From: Rhabdonatronobacter sediminivivens
GTDB taxonomy: Bacteria > Pseudomonadota > Alphaproteobacteria > Rhodobacterales > Rhodobacteraceae
Direction: 5' to 3'
DNA length: 64,000 nt
Assembly (NCBI RefSeq): GCF_013415485.1
Contig: NZ_JACBXS010000007.1
Location: 86,079-150,078, forward strand
Shown: piece by piece, positions 29,519 through 39,436 of the stretch
Numbering within the stretch: position 1 is the first letter of the stretch
Layout: each line of letters starts with the position of its first letter
Notes under the pieces: generated by a model
What the model saw: only the letters and a program-made list of their open reading frames with translations
What the model was told of the DNA's origin: nothing
The model's database searches: none
Program-made: the position numbers and the translations under genes

Positions 29519-30277
29519 TCAGATGATCAGCATTACGGGGGCGGCGGCCAGCAGGAGCCAGCCCAGCGGGCGGGTCAGATGGCGGCCGATCTCGGGCAGT
29601 TTCTCCAGCGTCATCAGCACCATGGCCCCGCCCATCCACAGAAGGTTCATGGTCCCGCCGACAAATCCCAGCGCCATCAGCGCCCAGCAGCAGCCCAGGC
29701 ACAGCGCGCCCAGCCGCAACCCCATGCGCCAGGGGCCTTCGGCCCAGTGTTGCATGAAAAATGCAAGTGGGCGGCGGCATCTGGACAGGCATGCCTCTTT
29801 CAACGTTGAAAATTGGTAAGCACCCGCACCGGCCAGCAGCGCCGCGCTGAGCCAGCGGCTGGTGCTTTCGCCCAGCGGGTTTAGCAGCCCCGCGCCTGAC
29901 AGCGTGATCTGCGCCGCCGTGGCCAGCACCGCAAAGCCCAGCCAGACCAGCAGATACCCCCCCAGCAACAGCGAGAACCCCGGCGCGTGGCCCGCGGCCA
30001 CCAGATCCTCCCATGTGGCCAGGGTCGGCACCAGCGTCGGCGCCATCATCGCGCCCGCCATGACGGACCACATCAGGAACAGCTGCGGCGCGCCCGCCCA
30101 GCCCGGCTCCACAATGCACAGCGTGGCCCAGAACTCGGCCCCGTAGACCTCGGCCGCGGCCAGCAGGTCTGGCGGCAGTTGCGTGGCATAGAGCACACCC
30201 CACCCAGCGATCACCAGCGCGTAGAAGCCCAGCCAATGGGGCGCCCGCATCCTGCGCATCTGTGCGGCAATCTGCAT
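29519..30277 (-). CDS. DUF2182 family membrane protein
   Basis: A 252-residue integral membrane protein with about six hydrophobic segments. DUF2182 proteins are sometimes labelled predicted metal-binding membrane proteins. The segments LFLMWSVMAGAMMAPTL, FSLLLGGYLLVWLGFA and AFFMQHWAEGPWRMGLRLGALCLGCCW carry Met and Cys residues that could hold a metal. The start at 30277 has GGGGAAG upstream. It is the first gene of the dmdA-acuI transcript and lies next to the operator pair. Confidence 0.82.
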   Translation of the reverse strand: MQIAAQMRRMRAPHWLGFYALVIAGWGVLYATQLPPDLLAAAEVYGAEFWATLCIVEPGWAGAPQLFLMWSVMAGAMMAPTLVPTLATWEDLVAAGHAPGFSLLLGGYLLVWLGFAVLATAAQITLSGAGLLNPLGESTSRWLSAALLAGAGAYQFSTLKEACLSRCRRPLAFFMQHWAEGPWRMGLRLGALCLGCCWALMALGFVGGTMNLLWMGGAMVLMTLEKLPEIGRHLTRPLGWLLLAAAPVMLII

Positions 30278-30306
30278 CGCTTCCCCCGCTCCCCTACGCT
30301 TGGGGC

Positions 30307-30367
30307 TTGGTCCGGCCCGGTGAATCGTATATGTCTGACATATCAGACCGATAATTGTCTGACAATT
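30307..30367. promoter_or_regulatory. Divergent promoter with twin GntR-type operators
   Basis: Two 15-bp perfect palindromes share the core TGTCTGACA: ATATGTCTGACATAT (30329-30343) and AATTGTCTGACAATT (30353-30367), with centres 24 bp apart. On the minus strand TTGTCA (30360-30365) and TATGTC (30337-30342) are 17 bp apart and lie inside the two palindromes. On the plus strand TTGGTC (30307-30312) and TATGTC (30330-30335) are also 17 bp apart. A dimeric regulator, most simply the adjacent GntR protein, would cover both promoters. Confidence 0.75.
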
Positions 30368-30384
30368 GAAAACGAGGGCCCCGC

Positions 30385-31137
30385 GTGAGAACCGAACTGG
30401 ACAGCGACCGCGATTATTCCCAGCAGATCGCGCGCACCATCCGCGATGCCATCCTGGACGGCCAGTTGCCCGCCGACGGGCGCCTGCCCTCGGAATCCGA
30501 CCTTGCGGCGCAATTCAACGTCTCCCGCCCCACGGTGCGCGAGGCATTGAAGCGTCTGGCCGCGCAGAACCTGATCCGCACCCAGCGCGGGGCCAGCGGC
30601 GGGGCCTTCGTCAACCGTCTGGGCTTTGACGAGGCGCAGGAGCATCTGGTCACCACCGCTACGCTGCTCCTGTCCATGAACCGGGTGGATTTCGAAACCG
30701 CCTGCGAATCGCGCTTCGCCTTGGAACGCGCCTGCCTGCCGCTGGCCTGCGCGCGGCGCGCCCCCGCCCATCTGGCCGCCCTGCGCGCCGAGATCGCGCG
30801 GCAGGGGACCGAGGGCCTCAGCGACGAGGATTTCTGCGCCTCGGACGTGGCCTTTCACCGCGCGCTGGTGGATGCGGCGGCCAATCCGGTGCTGTCCTGG
30901 CATCTGGCCGGCGCGGTGGAGGCGATGCAACCCCTGATGAACATGATCACCTTCACCGCGCGGTCCCGCGCGCGGATCATCACCCTGCACCAGACCCTGG
31001 CCGATGCCGTGGCCGCGCAGGACGCCCAGGCGGCAAGCACCGCCATGGACGCGCTGGCGGCCTACACGCTGGAACTGGGCGGTCAGATCCGCGCCCGGCG
31101 CGCGCGGCCCGCCCGGGAAGGGACCTCCGCAGGGTAG
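30385..31137 (+). CDS. FadR-type GntR family transcriptional regulator
   Basis: A 250-residue repressor-type protein. Residues about 10-75 form the GntR winged helix (LPSESDLAAQFNVSRPTVREALKRLAAQNLIRTQRGASGGAFV). The C-terminal two thirds is an FCD ligand domain (RFALERACLPLACARRA, DVAFHRALVDAAANPVLSWHL). The start is a GTG at 30385 with GAGGG upstream. It is divergent from the DUF2182-DUF1326-dmdA-acuI operon and probably controls it; a GntR regulator named DmdR adjoins dmdA in Ruegeria, and this may be its equivalent. The effector is unknown but an acrylate or DMSP product is plausible. Confidence 0.88.
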   Translation: MRTELDSDRDYSQQIARTIRDAILDGQLPADGRLPSESDLAAQFNVSRPTVREALKRLAAQNLIRTQRGASGGAFVNRLGFDEAQEHLVTTATLLLSMNRVDFETACESRFALERACLPLACARRAPAHLAALRAEIARQGTEGLSDEDFCASDVAFHRALVDAAANPVLSWHLAGAVEAMQPLMNMITFTARSRARIITLHQTLADAVAAQDAQAASTAMDALAAYTLELGGQIRARRARPAREGTSAG

Positions 31138-31245
31138 GGACCGCGCAAGCTGCCGCCGACCAACCGCAACGCCCCCGTCCGCCAGTGAACCGATCGCCAC
31201 AGGGCACTGATCCCTGAACGCCCCTTACCTGCCAGAACCCCATTT

Positions 31246-31311
31246 TCCTGCCCGAAATACTCCGGGGGGTGAGGCGCCCTGGCGCCGAGGGGGGCAGCGC
31301 CCCCCTTTTTT
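31246..31311 (+). terminator. Bipartite 3' element and terminator of the gntR gene
   Basis: CGAAATACTCCGGGG (31253-31267) is followed, after a spacer holding a GGCGCC-CT-GGCGCC repeat, by the hairpin GGGGGGC-AGC-GCCCCCC (31289-31305) and six T residues. The hairpin is a strong rho-independent terminator. The first block and the hairpin core are identical to the element downstream of the ghrA-like gene. Confidence 0.85.
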
Positions 31312-31372
31312 CGACACCCGCAACGTGCCCCACAGCCGGGCATGTTCACGCGGCGCCAGACAATGCGCCGTG

Positions 31373-33652
31373 TCAGCCGTAATGCGCCACCGGCGTCCCG
31401 GCCAGTGCGCTCATGTTCAGCAGCCCCCGCGCGGTGATTGACGGGGTGACGATATGCGCGCGGTTGCCCATGCCCATCAGGATGGGGCCCACCTCCAGCC
31501 CGTCGCCGCGCATCTTCAGGATGTTGCGCACCCCCGAGGCCGCATCCGTGCTGGCAAAGACCAGCACATTGGCCATGCCCTCGAATCGCGCGTTGGGAAA
31601 GATGCGCTCGCGCAGTTCCGGGTCCAGAGCCACATCCAGGGTCATTTCCCCTTCATAGGCAAAGCCGGGGTCCATGGCGTCCAGGATCTCCAGCGCCCCG
31701 CGCATCCGACGCCCCGAAGAGCTGTCCAGATTGCCGAATTGCGAATGCGAGCACAGCGCGATCTTCGGCTCCAGGCCAAAGCGGCGCACATGCCGGGCCG
31801 CGCCGATCACCACATTGGCGATCTGTTCGGGGCTGGGTTCGGCATGGATCTGGGTGTCGGCCAGGAACAGGTTGCCCTCGGGCTGGATGATGAGCGAGAG
31901 CGCGCCGACAGGGTGCAGATCCGGCGTGCCGAGGATCTGGGCGACATAGTTCAGATGCCACAGGAACTGCCCGAAGGTGCCGCAGATCAGGCTGTCGGCA
32001 TCGCCGCGCTGGACCATGATGGCGCCGATGGCGGTGGTGTTGGTGCGCATCACCGCGCGCGCAATGTCCGGGGTCACGCCGCGGCGCTGCATCAGGGTAT
32101 GATAGGTCTCCCAATACTCGCGGTAGCGGGGGTCGTTTTCGGGGTTCACCACCTCGAAATCGCGGCCGGGGCGGATGGGCAGGCCGGCGCGCTCGCAGCG
32201 CATGTCCAGCACCTCGGGGCGCCCGATGAGGACCGGCACCTCGGTGGTTTCCTCCAGCATCGCGCTGGCCGCGCGCAACACGCGCTCGTCCTCGCCCTCG
32301 GCAAAGACGATCCGGCGCGCGGCGGTGCGGGCGGCCTCGAACACCGGGCGCATGATCATGGTGGACTTGAAGACCGAGCCATCAAGCTGGCGCTTGTATT
32401 CGTCCAGATCGGCAATGGGGCGGGTGGCCACGCCGGACTCCATCGCCGCCTTCGCCACGGCGGTGGCAACCACGCCGGTCAGCCGCGGGTCAAAGGGCTT
32501 GGGGATCAGGTAGTCGCGGCCAAAGGTCATCTGCTCGCCCTTGTAGGCGGCGGCGGCTTCGGCGCTGGTGGTGGCGCGGGCCAGCGCCGCGATCCCTTCG
32601 ATACAGCCCAGTTGCATGGCGTCGTTGATCTCGGTCGCGCCGACATCCAGCGCGCCCCTGAAGATGAAGGGGAAGCACAGCACATTGTTGACCTGGTTGG
32701 GAAAATCCGACCGGCCGGTGGCGATGATCGCATCGGGCGCAACGGCGCGCGCCGCTTGGGGGTCGATCTCGGACCTGGGATTGGCCAGGGCAAAGATGAT
32801 GGGCGAGGAGGCCATCTTCACCACATCCTCGGGCTTGAGCACATTCGGCCCCGAGAGCCCCAGGAACAGATCCGCGCCTTCGATGGTCTCGGACAGCGGG
32901 CGGTCGGTCGTGCCCTGGGCAAAGGCGGCTTTCTGCGGGTTCATGTCCGCCGCGCGGCCTTCGTAAACCAGCCCGTGGATGTCATGCAGCCAGATGTTTT
33001 CGCGCTTCACGCCCATCTTGACCAGGATGTTCAGGCAGGCGATGCCCGCCGCCCCGCCACCCGTGGAGACGATCTTGATATCCTCGAACCGCTTGCCCGC
33101 GACCAGCAGCGCATTTGTTGCCGCCGCGCCTACCACGATCGCCGTGCCGTGCTGGTCATCATGGAATACGGGGATGCCCATACGCTCGCGGCAGATCCTT
33201 TCCACAATGAAGCAATCCGGCGCCTTGATGTCCTCAAGGTTGATGGCGCCGAATGTCGGCTCCAGCGCGCAGACGATATCGGCCAGCTTTTCGGGGTCGG
33301 TTTCGGCAAGCTCGATGTCGAAGCAGTCGATATTGGCGAATTTCTTGAACAGGACGGCCTTGCCTTCCATCACCGGCTTGGCGGCCAGCGGGCCGATATC
33401 GCCCAGCCCCAGCACGGCGGTGCCATTGGTGACCACGGCCACCAGATTGCCGCGGGTGGTGTAGCGGCTGGCAAGTTTCGGGTCCGACTTGATCTCCAGA
33501 CAGGCCTCGGCCACGCCGGGGGAATAGGCGCGCGTCAGGTCGCGGCCGTTGGCCAACGGCTTCGTGGGCCGCACTTCCAGCTTTCCGGGTTTCGGATTGG
33601 CGTGGTAAAACAGCGCCGCCTGGCGTGCGGCGTCCTGCCTTTCGTCGGTCAT
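31373..33652 (-). CDS. maeB: NADP-dependent malic enzyme with C-terminal phosphotransacetylase-like domain
   Basis: Oxidative decarboxylation of malate to pyruvate, feeding acetyl-CoA and NADPH formation. The 759-residue length fits the MaeB fusion family. Residues about 15-390 form the malic enzyme ([57 protein letters not shown]). Residues about 420-755 are the phosphate acetyltransferase-like domain ([40 protein letters not shown]), usually regulatory rather than catalytic. The start at 33652 has GGAGGG upstream. It is divergent from the nucleoside operon. Confidence 0.95.
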   Translation of the reverse strand: MTDERQDAARQAALFYHANPKPGKLEVRPTKPLANGRDLTRAYSPGVAEACLEIKSDPKLASRYTTRGNLVAVVTNGTAVLGLGDIGPLAAKPVMEGKAVLFKKFANIDCFDIELAETDPEKLADIVCALEPTFGAINLEDIKAPDCFIVERICRERMGIPVFHDDQHGTAIVVGAAATNALLVAGKRFEDIKIVSTGGGAAGIACLNILVKMGVKRENIWLHDIHGLVYEGRAADMNPQKAAFAQGTTDRPLSETIEGADLFLGLSGPNVLKPEDVVKMASSPIIFALANPRSEIDPQAARAVAPDAIIATGRSDFPNQVNNVLCFPFIFRGALDVGATEINDAMQLGCIEGIAALARATTSAEAAAAYKGEQMTFGRDYLIPKPFDPRLTGVVATAVAKAAMESGVATRPIADLDEYKRQLDGSVFKSTMIMRPVFEAARTAARRIVFAEGEDERVLRAASAMLEETTEVPVLIGRPEVLDMRCERAGLPIRPGRDFEVVNPENDPRYREYWETYHTLMQRRGVTPDIARAVMRTNTTAIGAIMVQRGDADSLICGTFGQFLWHLNYVAQILGTPDLHPVGALSLIIQPEGNLFLADTQIHAEPSPEQIANVVIGAARHVRRFGLEPKIALCSHSQFGNLDSSSGRRMRGALEILDAMDPGFAYEGEMTLDVALDPELRERIFPNARFEGMANVLVFASTDAASGVRNILKMRGDGLEVGPILMGMGNRAHIVTPSITARGLLNMSALAGTPVAHYG

Positions 33653-33814
33653 CGGTTCCCTCCCGTATGGAGGGTGCAATATCGAACCATATGTCGCCGG
33701 TGACAAGGGCGGTTCCGGCTCAGCGGCTTCGCAGGTCGCGTGAAGCTGCCTTGCGCCGCTTGCGTCCGGGCGCGGCGCGGCGCAAACTCGGGTCTGAAAA
33801 GTCACGGAGGTTTC

Positions 33815-34207
33815 ATGTCGCTTATGGATGCCGCGCGCGAGGTGCGCGAGAATGCCCATGCGCCCTATTCACGCTTCAAGGTCGGCGCGGCGATCCGCAC
33901 GGTCTCGGGGGCGGTGTTCACGGGCTGCAATGTGGAAAACCTGGCCTATCCGCAGGGGACCTGTGCCGAAGCCGGCGCCATAGCCGCCATGTGCGCCGCC
34001 GGAGAGCGCGAAATCGCCGAGGTTGCGGTGATCGCCGACGCCCCGGACCCGGTGCCGCCCTGTGGCGGCTGCCGCCAGAAGCTGCGCGAATTTGCCGGGC
34101 CTGATGTGCCGGTGACCATGGCCACCACCGATGGCGCCACCCGCACCATGACCCTGGAGGAATTGCTGCCCGGTGCCTTTGTCCCCGAACACATGAGCCG
34201 CACGTGA
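33815..34207 (+). CDS. cdd: Cytidine deaminase
   Basis: Zinc enzyme that deaminates cytidine and deoxycytidine to uridines. The 130-residue small tetrameric form has HAPYSRFKVGAAI, the CAEAGAI zinc/catalytic-Glu motif (Cys in place of His) and PCGGCRQ. GGAGG precedes the ATG. It is the first gene of a five-gene nucleoside-salvage operon whose members overlap by 4 bases. Confidence 0.96.
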   Translation: MSLMDAAREVRENAHAPYSRFKVGAAIRTVSGAVFTGCNVENLAYPQGTCAEAGAIAAMCAAGEREIAEVAVIADAPDPVPPCGGCRQKLREFAGPDVPVTMATTDGATRTMTLEELLPGAFVPEHMSRT

Positions 34208-35493
34208 CCCCGGCGCAGGTGATCCAGTCGGTGATCGATGGCGCGGCGGTCCCGGCGGATATCGGCGCCTTTGCGCTGGGGCTGGCCGATGGGTCGGTGT
34301 CGGATGCGCAGGCGGGCGCCTTTGCCATGGCGGTCAAGCTGCGCGGCCTTTCGGATGCGGCGCGCACCGCCCTGACCGAAGGGATGCGCGATTCGGGCGA
34401 TGTGCTGGGCTGGGAGCTTCCCGGTCCGGTGGTGGACAAGCATTCCACCGGCGGTGTGGGCGATTGCATCAGCCTGGCCCTGGCCCCGGCGCTGGCGGCC
34501 TGCGGGGTCTATGTGCCGATGGTGTCGGGGCGGGGGCTGGGCCATACGGGCGGCACCCTTGACAAGCTGGAGGCGATCCCCGGCTACACCGTAGACCAGC
34601 CCGAGGACCGCTTTCGCGCCATCGTGGGAGAGATCGGCTGTGCCATCGTCGGGGCCTCGGCCCGGATCGCACCGGCGGACAAGCGGCTCTATGCCATCCG
34701 CGATGTGACGGCGAGCGTGGAATCGGTGGATCTGATCACCGCCTCGATCCTGTCCAAGAAGCTGGCGGCGGGGCTGGATGCGCTGGTGATGGACGTCAAG
34801 GTCGGCTCGGGCGCGTTCCTGCCGGGCGCGGATCAGGCGCGGGTGCTGGCGCGGTCGCTGGTGGATACGGCGAACGGGGCCGGGTGCCGGACGGCGGCGC
34901 TGATTACCGGCATGGATGCGCCGCTGGGCGGGATGGGCGGCAACGCGCTGGAGGTGGCCGAGGTCATGCGCCTGCTGACCGGCGAACGGGCGGCGCCGGA
35001 CCTGTGGGACCTGACCTGCGCGCTGGGCGGTGAGGCGCTGGCGCTGGTGGGGATCGACGGCGGCGCCGAGCGGGTGGCCAAGGCGCTCCGCTCGGGCGCG
35101 GCGGCGGAACGCTTCGGGCGGATGGTCGCGGCGCAGGGCGGGCCGGTGGATTTCGTGGAACGCTGGCCGGATTACCTGCCCGTGGCGCCGGTGCAGGTGG
35201 ATGTCTTTGCCGACGCCCCCGGCACCCTGGCGGCCATCGACACCCGCGCCGTGGGGCTGGCGGTTGTGGCCCTGGGCGGCGGACGGCGGCGCGAGGGGGA
35301 CCGGATCGACCACCGCGTCGGCTTTGCCGACATGGCCGCGCCGGGGGCGCATGTCGGCCCGGACGCACCGCTGGCCCGGGTGCATGCGGCCGATGCGGCC
35401 AGCGCAGAGGCCGCCGCCAGCGCCCTGCGCGCGGCCAGCCGGATCGGCCCAGCCGAGGCGCCCGCCGCTTTGGTGCGGGAGCGTGTCGCATGA
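34204..35493 (+). CDS. deoA: Thymidine phosphorylase
   Basis: Cleaves thymidine or deoxyuridine with phosphate to release the base and deoxyribose-1-phosphate. The 429-residue protein has VDKHSTGGVGD and MVSGRGLGHTGGTLDKLEAIPG, the family signatures, and DVKVGSGAFLP. The start is a GTG that overlaps the cdd stop as GTGA. Confidence 0.96.
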   Translation: MTPAQVIQSVIDGAAVPADIGAFALGLADGSVSDAQAGAFAMAVKLRGLSDAARTALTEGMRDSGDVLGWELPGPVVDKHSTGGVGDCISLALAPALAACGVYVPMVSGRGLGHTGGTLDKLEAIPGYTVDQPEDRFRAIVGEIGCAIVGASARIAPADKRLYAIRDVTASVESVDLITASILSKKLAAGLDALVMDVKVGSGAFLPGADQARVLARSLVDTANGAGCRTAALITGMDAPLGGMGGNALEVAEVMRLLTGERAAPDLWDLTCALGGEALALVGIDGGAERVAKALRSGAAAERFGRMVAAQGGPVDFVERWPDYLPVAPVQVDVFADAPGTLAAIDTRAVGLAVVALGGGRRREGDRIDHRVGFADMAAPGAHVGPDAPLARVHAADAASAEAAASALRAASRIGPAEAPAALVRERVA

Positions 35494-36695
35494 AACCCCG
35501 CGCGTTTCTGATAGTGCTGGATTCCGTGGGCTGCGGTGGCGCGCCAGATGCCGCCGATTTCGGCGACGCAGGCGCCAACACTCTGGGTCATATCGCGGTC
35601 GCCTGCGCCGAAGGGCGGGCCGAGGATGGTCGCTCCGGCCCCCTGCGCCTGCCCAGGCTGGACGCGCTGGGCCTGGGCCGGGCGATCGAACTGGCCTCGG
35701 GGTTGCGCGCGCCGGGATTGGGCGCCGCGCCGCAGGGCCTCTGGGGGGCGGCGACCGAGATGTCCAAGGGCAAGGACACGCCTTCGGGGCATTGGGAGCT
35801 TGCGGGCGTCCCCGTGCCCTGGGACTGGCATTACTTCCCCCGCAAGCTGCCCGCGTTCGACCCCGAACTGGTGCGCCGGGTGTGCGAACTGGCCGGGACC
35901 GGCGGCATCCTGGGCAATTGCCACGCCGCCGGGATCCCCATCCTCGGCGAACTGGGGGCCGAGCATCTGCGGACGGGATGGCCGATCTGCTATACATCGA
36001 CGGACAGCGTGTTCCAGATTGCCGCGCATGAAGAGGCGTTCGGGCTGGAGCGTCTGTGGCGGCTCTGCGCCGATCTTGCCCCGCTTCTGCACAACATGCG
36101 GGTCGGCCGGGTGATCGCGCGCCCCTTTCTGGGGTCCGAGGCGACGGGCTTCGCCCGCACCGGCAACCGGCGCGATTTTGCCATGACGCCCCCGGCGCCG
36201 ACCCTGTGCGATTGGGTGCAGCGCGCCGGGGGGCGGGTGCATGCGGTGGGCAAGATCGGGGATATCTTCTCGGGGCAGGGGATCGACCAGCTGCACAAGG
36301 GGCGCGACGATCTTGCACTTCTGGAACATATGAGCCGCCTTTCGGGGGATGCAGAGGAGGGATCCTTGACCTTTTGCAACCTGGTGGAGTTTGACAGCCT
36401 TTACGGCCATACCCGCGATGTGTCCGGCTATGCCCGCGCGCTGGAACGCTTCGACCGCTGGCTGGCGGGGTTTCTGGACGGGCTGCGCCCCGGCGATCTG
36501 GTGATCGTAACCGCCGATCATGGCAATGATCCCACCGCACCGGGCACCGACCACACGCGCGAACGGGTGCCGGTTCTGGTCCATGGCGCGGGCGCAGGCG
36601 AAATCGGGCATTGCGGCTTCGTCGATGTGGCGGCTTCGGTCGCGGCGCACCTTCGGGTGCCAAGCCAAGGCCCGGGGCGGAGCTTCCTGCCATGA
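35490..36695 (+). CDS. deoB: Phosphopentomutase
   Basis: Converts (deoxy)ribose-1-phosphate to the 5-phosphate. The 401-residue protein belongs to the alkaline-phosphatase superfamily with metal motifs LDSVGCGGAPDAADFGD at the N-terminus and TADHGNDPTAPGTDHTRE near the C-terminus, plus SGHWELAG. ATGA overlaps join it to deoA and add. Confidence 0.97.
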   Translation: MKPRAFLIVLDSVGCGGAPDAADFGDAGANTLGHIAVACAEGRAEDGRSGPLRLPRLDALGLGRAIELASGLRAPGLGAAPQGLWGAATEMSKGKDTPSGHWELAGVPVPWDWHYFPRKLPAFDPELVRRVCELAGTGGILGNCHAAGIPILGELGAEHLRTGWPICYTSTDSVFQIAAHEEAFGLERLWRLCADLAPLLHNMRVGRVIARPFLGSEATGFARTGNRRDFAMTPPAPTLCDWVQRAGGRVHAVGKIGDIFSGQGIDQLHKGRDDLALLEHMSRLSGDAEEGSLTFCNLVEFDSLYGHTRDVSGYARALERFDRWLAGFLDGLRPGDLVIVTADHGNDPTAPGTDHTRERVPVLVHGAGAGEIGHCGFVDVAASVAAHLRVPSQGPGRSFLP

Positions 36696-37693
36696 CCGAC
36701 GCCGACGACTTCCGCGCCTTGCCCAAGGTAGAGCTGCACCTGCATCTTGAAGGCGCCGCCCCGCCCGATCTCATCCGCCGTCTGGCGGCCGAGAAATCCG
36801 TGGACCTTTCGGGCATCTTCGATGCGCAGGGCAGCTACGCTTTCCGCGATTTCCGGCATTTCCTGCAGGTCTATGAAGCCGCCTGCACCGTGCTGCAAAC
36901 CCCCGAGGATTTCCGCCGACTGACCCTTGCGGTGCTGGAGCAATCCGCCGAACAGGGCGTGATCCATACCGAGGCCTTCCTGTCCCCGGATTTCTGCGGC
37001 GGCGGCGATCTGTCCGCCTGGCGCGAGTATCTGGCCGCCATGGCCGAGGCCGCCGCCCAGGCGCAGCGCGACCACGCCATCACTCTGCGCGGGATCGTCA
37101 CCTGTATCCGCCATTTCGGCCCCGCCAAGGCCCGCGCCACGGCGCTTTGTGCCGCCGAAACCGCCGGCGCCATCGTCACCGGCTTTGGCATTGCCGGGGA
37201 CGAAGGCGCGGGCGCGCCCCGCGATTTCGTCTGGGCTTTTGATTGCGCGCGTGAGGCCGGGCTGGGCCTGACCGCCCATGCCGGCGAATGGGGCGGGCCG
37301 GAGTCGGTCCGTGCCGCGCTTGATGACCTGCGCGTCACCCGCATCGGCCACGGCGTGCGCGCCATCGAGGACCCCGCGCTGGTGGAGCGCCTGGCCGAAA
37401 GCGGCACCGTGCTGGAGGTCTGCCCCGGTTCCAACATCGCGCTGGGGCTCTATGCGGATTGGCGCGCGCATCCGGTGGCGAAGCTGCGCGACGCGGGGGT
37501 GAAACTCACCCTGTCCACCGATGATCCGCCCTTCTTCCACACTTCGCTTTGCGCTGAATATGCGGCCCTGTCCCGCGCCCATGGCTGGGGCCCGGACGAT
37601 TTCCACGCCCTCAACCGCATTGCCGCCGAAGCCGCCTTCTGCGACACCGCCACCCGCGCCGACATCCTGAACCGACTGGAGCCCGCCCCATGA
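36692..37693 (+). CDS. add: Adenosine deaminase
   Basis: Zinc hydrolase that deaminates adenosine to inosine. The 333-residue protein has the metal ligands in [10 protein letters not shown], the catalytic [12 protein letters not shown] and the C-terminal [10 protein letters not shown]. Some members of this family act on adenine or other purines, so exact specificity is inferred. The ATG overlaps the deoB stop by 4 bases. Confidence 0.93.
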   Translation: MTDADDFRALPKVELHLHLEGAAPPDLIRRLAAEKSVDLSGIFDAQGSYAFRDFRHFLQVYEAACTVLQTPEDFRRLTLAVLEQSAEQGVIHTEAFLSPDFCGGGDLSAWREYLAAMAEAAAQAQRDHAITLRGIVTCIRHFGPAKARATALCAAETAGAIVTGFGIAGDEGAGAPRDFVWAFDCAREAGLGLTAHAGEWGGPESVRAALDDLRVTRIGHGVRAIEDPALVERLAESGTVLEVCPGSNIALGLYADWRAHPVAKLRDAGVKLTLSTDDPPFFHTSLCAEYAALSRAHGWGPDDFHALNRIAAEAAFCDTATRADILNRLEPAP

Positions 37694-38322
37694 GCGAACA
37701 TCTGACCGTTGTCACCCACCCGCTGGTCCAGCACAAGCTGACCATCATGCGCGACAAGGACACCTCGACCGCCTCTTTCCGGCAGTTGCTGCGCGAGATC
37801 AGCCAGCTTCTGGCCTATGAGGTCACGCGTGAGATGGCGATGACCATGAAGCAGATCGAAACACCGATGTGCGCCATGGACGCGCCGGTGCTGGCCGGGC
37901 GCAAGATGGTGCTGGTGTCGATCCTGCGCGCGGGCAACGGGCTGCTGGACGGGATTCTGGAGCTGGTGCCCTCGGCCAGGGTCGGTTTTGTGGGGCTGTA
38001 CCGGGATGAGGAAACGCTCCAGCCGGTGCAGTATTACTGCAAGCTGCCCCCGGATCTGGGCGACCGGCTGGTGATCGCGGTGGATCCGATGCTGGCCACC
38101 GGCAATTCCTCGGCCGCCGCCATTGATCTGCTGAAGCAGGCAGGCGCGCGCAACATCCGCTTCCTGTGCCTGCTGGCCGCCCCCGAAGGCGTGGCCCGCA
38201 TGAAGGAGGCGCACCCGGATGTGCCCATCGTCACCGCCGCGCTGGATGAACGCCTGAACGAGAAAGGCTATATCGTTCCCGGTCTGGGCGATGCCGGGGA
38301 CCGCATGTTCGGGACCAGGTAA
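37690..38322 (+). CDS. upp: Uracil phosphoribosyltransferase
   Basis: Makes UMP from uracil and PRPP, the outlet for uracil released by the preceding enzymes. The 210-residue protein has [34 protein letters not shown] and the PRPP loop [18 protein letters not shown]. It overlaps add as ATGA and ends the operon. Confidence 0.97.
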   Translation: MSEHLTVVTHPLVQHKLTIMRDKDTSTASFRQLLREISQLLAYEVTREMAMTMKQIETPMCAMDAPVLAGRKMVLVSILRAGNGLLDGILELVPSARVGFVGLYRDEETLQPVQYYCKLPPDLGDRLVIAVDPMLATGNSSAAAIDLLKQAGARNIRFLCLLAAPEGVARMKEAHPDVPIVTAALDERLNEKGYIVPGLGDAGDRMFGTR

Positions 38323-38398
38323 CGCAGGGGCAAACACGCAGGGTTTACTCGCGCCATGTCATGGGACATTGTGGCATTGCATTGATCTGGGGGATGCA

Positions 38399-39385
38399 AT
38401 GTTTGCGCGATTCATGACCGGCAGCCTGGCTGCCTCTTTTCTTGTGTTTTCGACCAATTTTTCATCGGCACAGGGCAGCGGGCTCAGCCCGGCCGAGCCG
38501 CCGCCGGCCTCGCATACGGCCAACCGCTATGTGGACAGCCGGGGCTGCGTGTTCCTGCGGTCCACCTTTGCGGGGCAGGTAAGCTGGGTGCCGCTTTTCG
38601 GCGCCGATGCCAAGCCCGTCTGCGACGGCGGTGCGGCAGTTGCCCAGCCGGTACGCAGCGTGCCCGAAGCGCCTGCAGCGCACCCGCCAGCCCCGGCCGA
38701 AGAGCCCGCGCAGGTGGCTGCCACCGATGCCGAACCTGCCACCGATGTCGAACCCGTGGATGAACGTATCGTGGTTGTCGCGCCGCAGGTGCAGGAACCC
38801 GCGTCGACGCCGCAACCGGCCGCAACGCCCCGGCGCACGGCGGCGCGCACCACGGCGCGCCCGCCCAGCCCACCCGCGGCGACCCATCACCGGGACTGCC
38901 CCGAGGGCGTGCCCTATGGCCAGCTGGTCCGCGCCGCAGACGGGCGGTTGCTGGTGCGCTGCGTGTCCGAGCCTGACCGCCTGCTGGTCCGGACGGGGCG
39001 GAACATTCCGCTGGACCCGGACGCCCCGGAGGCCGAACGCGCCGAGGCCACACCCGCACCCGTACCCGAGGCCACCGAAACCGCCGCTGCCGCTCCGCCC
39101 GTGACCCCGGTTGCGGCCCCGGCCCGGACTGCCGCCACCCCCGATGCCGTGCCGATGCCCGGGCGCTATGTGCAGGTGGCCTCGTTCGCGGTGCCGGACA
39201 ATGCACGGCGCACGCGCGCGGCGCTCGGTGCGCGTGACATTCCGGTGCAGTCGCAGGCTGCCCGGATGCGCGGGCGCCCGCTGGAGGTGATCCTGATCGG
39301 TCCCTTTGCCGATGACGCGGAATTGCGCCGCGCGCTGGGCACGGTCCGGGCCATGGGCTTTCGGGATGCCTTTGTGCGCGGCTGA
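38399..39385 (+). CDS. Exported SPOR-domain protein
   Basis: A 328-residue protein with an N-terminal signal sequence (MFARFMTGSLAASFLVFSTNFSSAQ), a long Ala/Pro/Glu-rich linker with two small Cys-containing blocks (YVDSRGCVFLRSTFAGQVSWVPLFG and DCPEGVPYGQLVRAADGRLLVRC), and a C-terminal SPOR domain (RYVQVASFAVPDNARRTRAALG, VILIGPFADDAELRRALGTVRAMGF). SPOR domains bind septal denuded glycan, so a division role fits its place before murB-ftsQAZ. GGGG lies 5 bases before the ATG. Confidence 0.82.
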   Translation: MFARFMTGSLAASFLVFSTNFSSAQGSGLSPAEPPPASHTANRYVDSRGCVFLRSTFAGQVSWVPLFGADAKPVCDGGAAVAQPVRSVPEAPAAHPPAPAEEPAQVAATDAEPATDVEPVDERIVVVAPQVQEPASTPQPAATPRRTAARTTARPPSPPAATHHRDCPEGVPYGQLVRAADGRLLVRCVSEPDRLLVRTGRNIPLDPDAPEAERAEATPAPVPEATETAAAAPPVTPVAAPARTAATPDAVPMPGRYVQVASFAVPDNARRTRAALGARDIPVQSQAARMRGRPLEVILIGPFADDAELRRALGTVRAMGFRDAFVRG

Positions 39386-39436
39386 CGCGTGGCCTGCCCG
39401 CTTGCCACGGCGCCGGGCAGGCGCTACCACCCGGGC

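Noticed and set aside
33946..36816. A 956-codon open frame on the minus strand
   Set aside because: It is antisense to cdd, deoA and deoB, which are certain; composition is Arg/Pro/Ala low-complexity.
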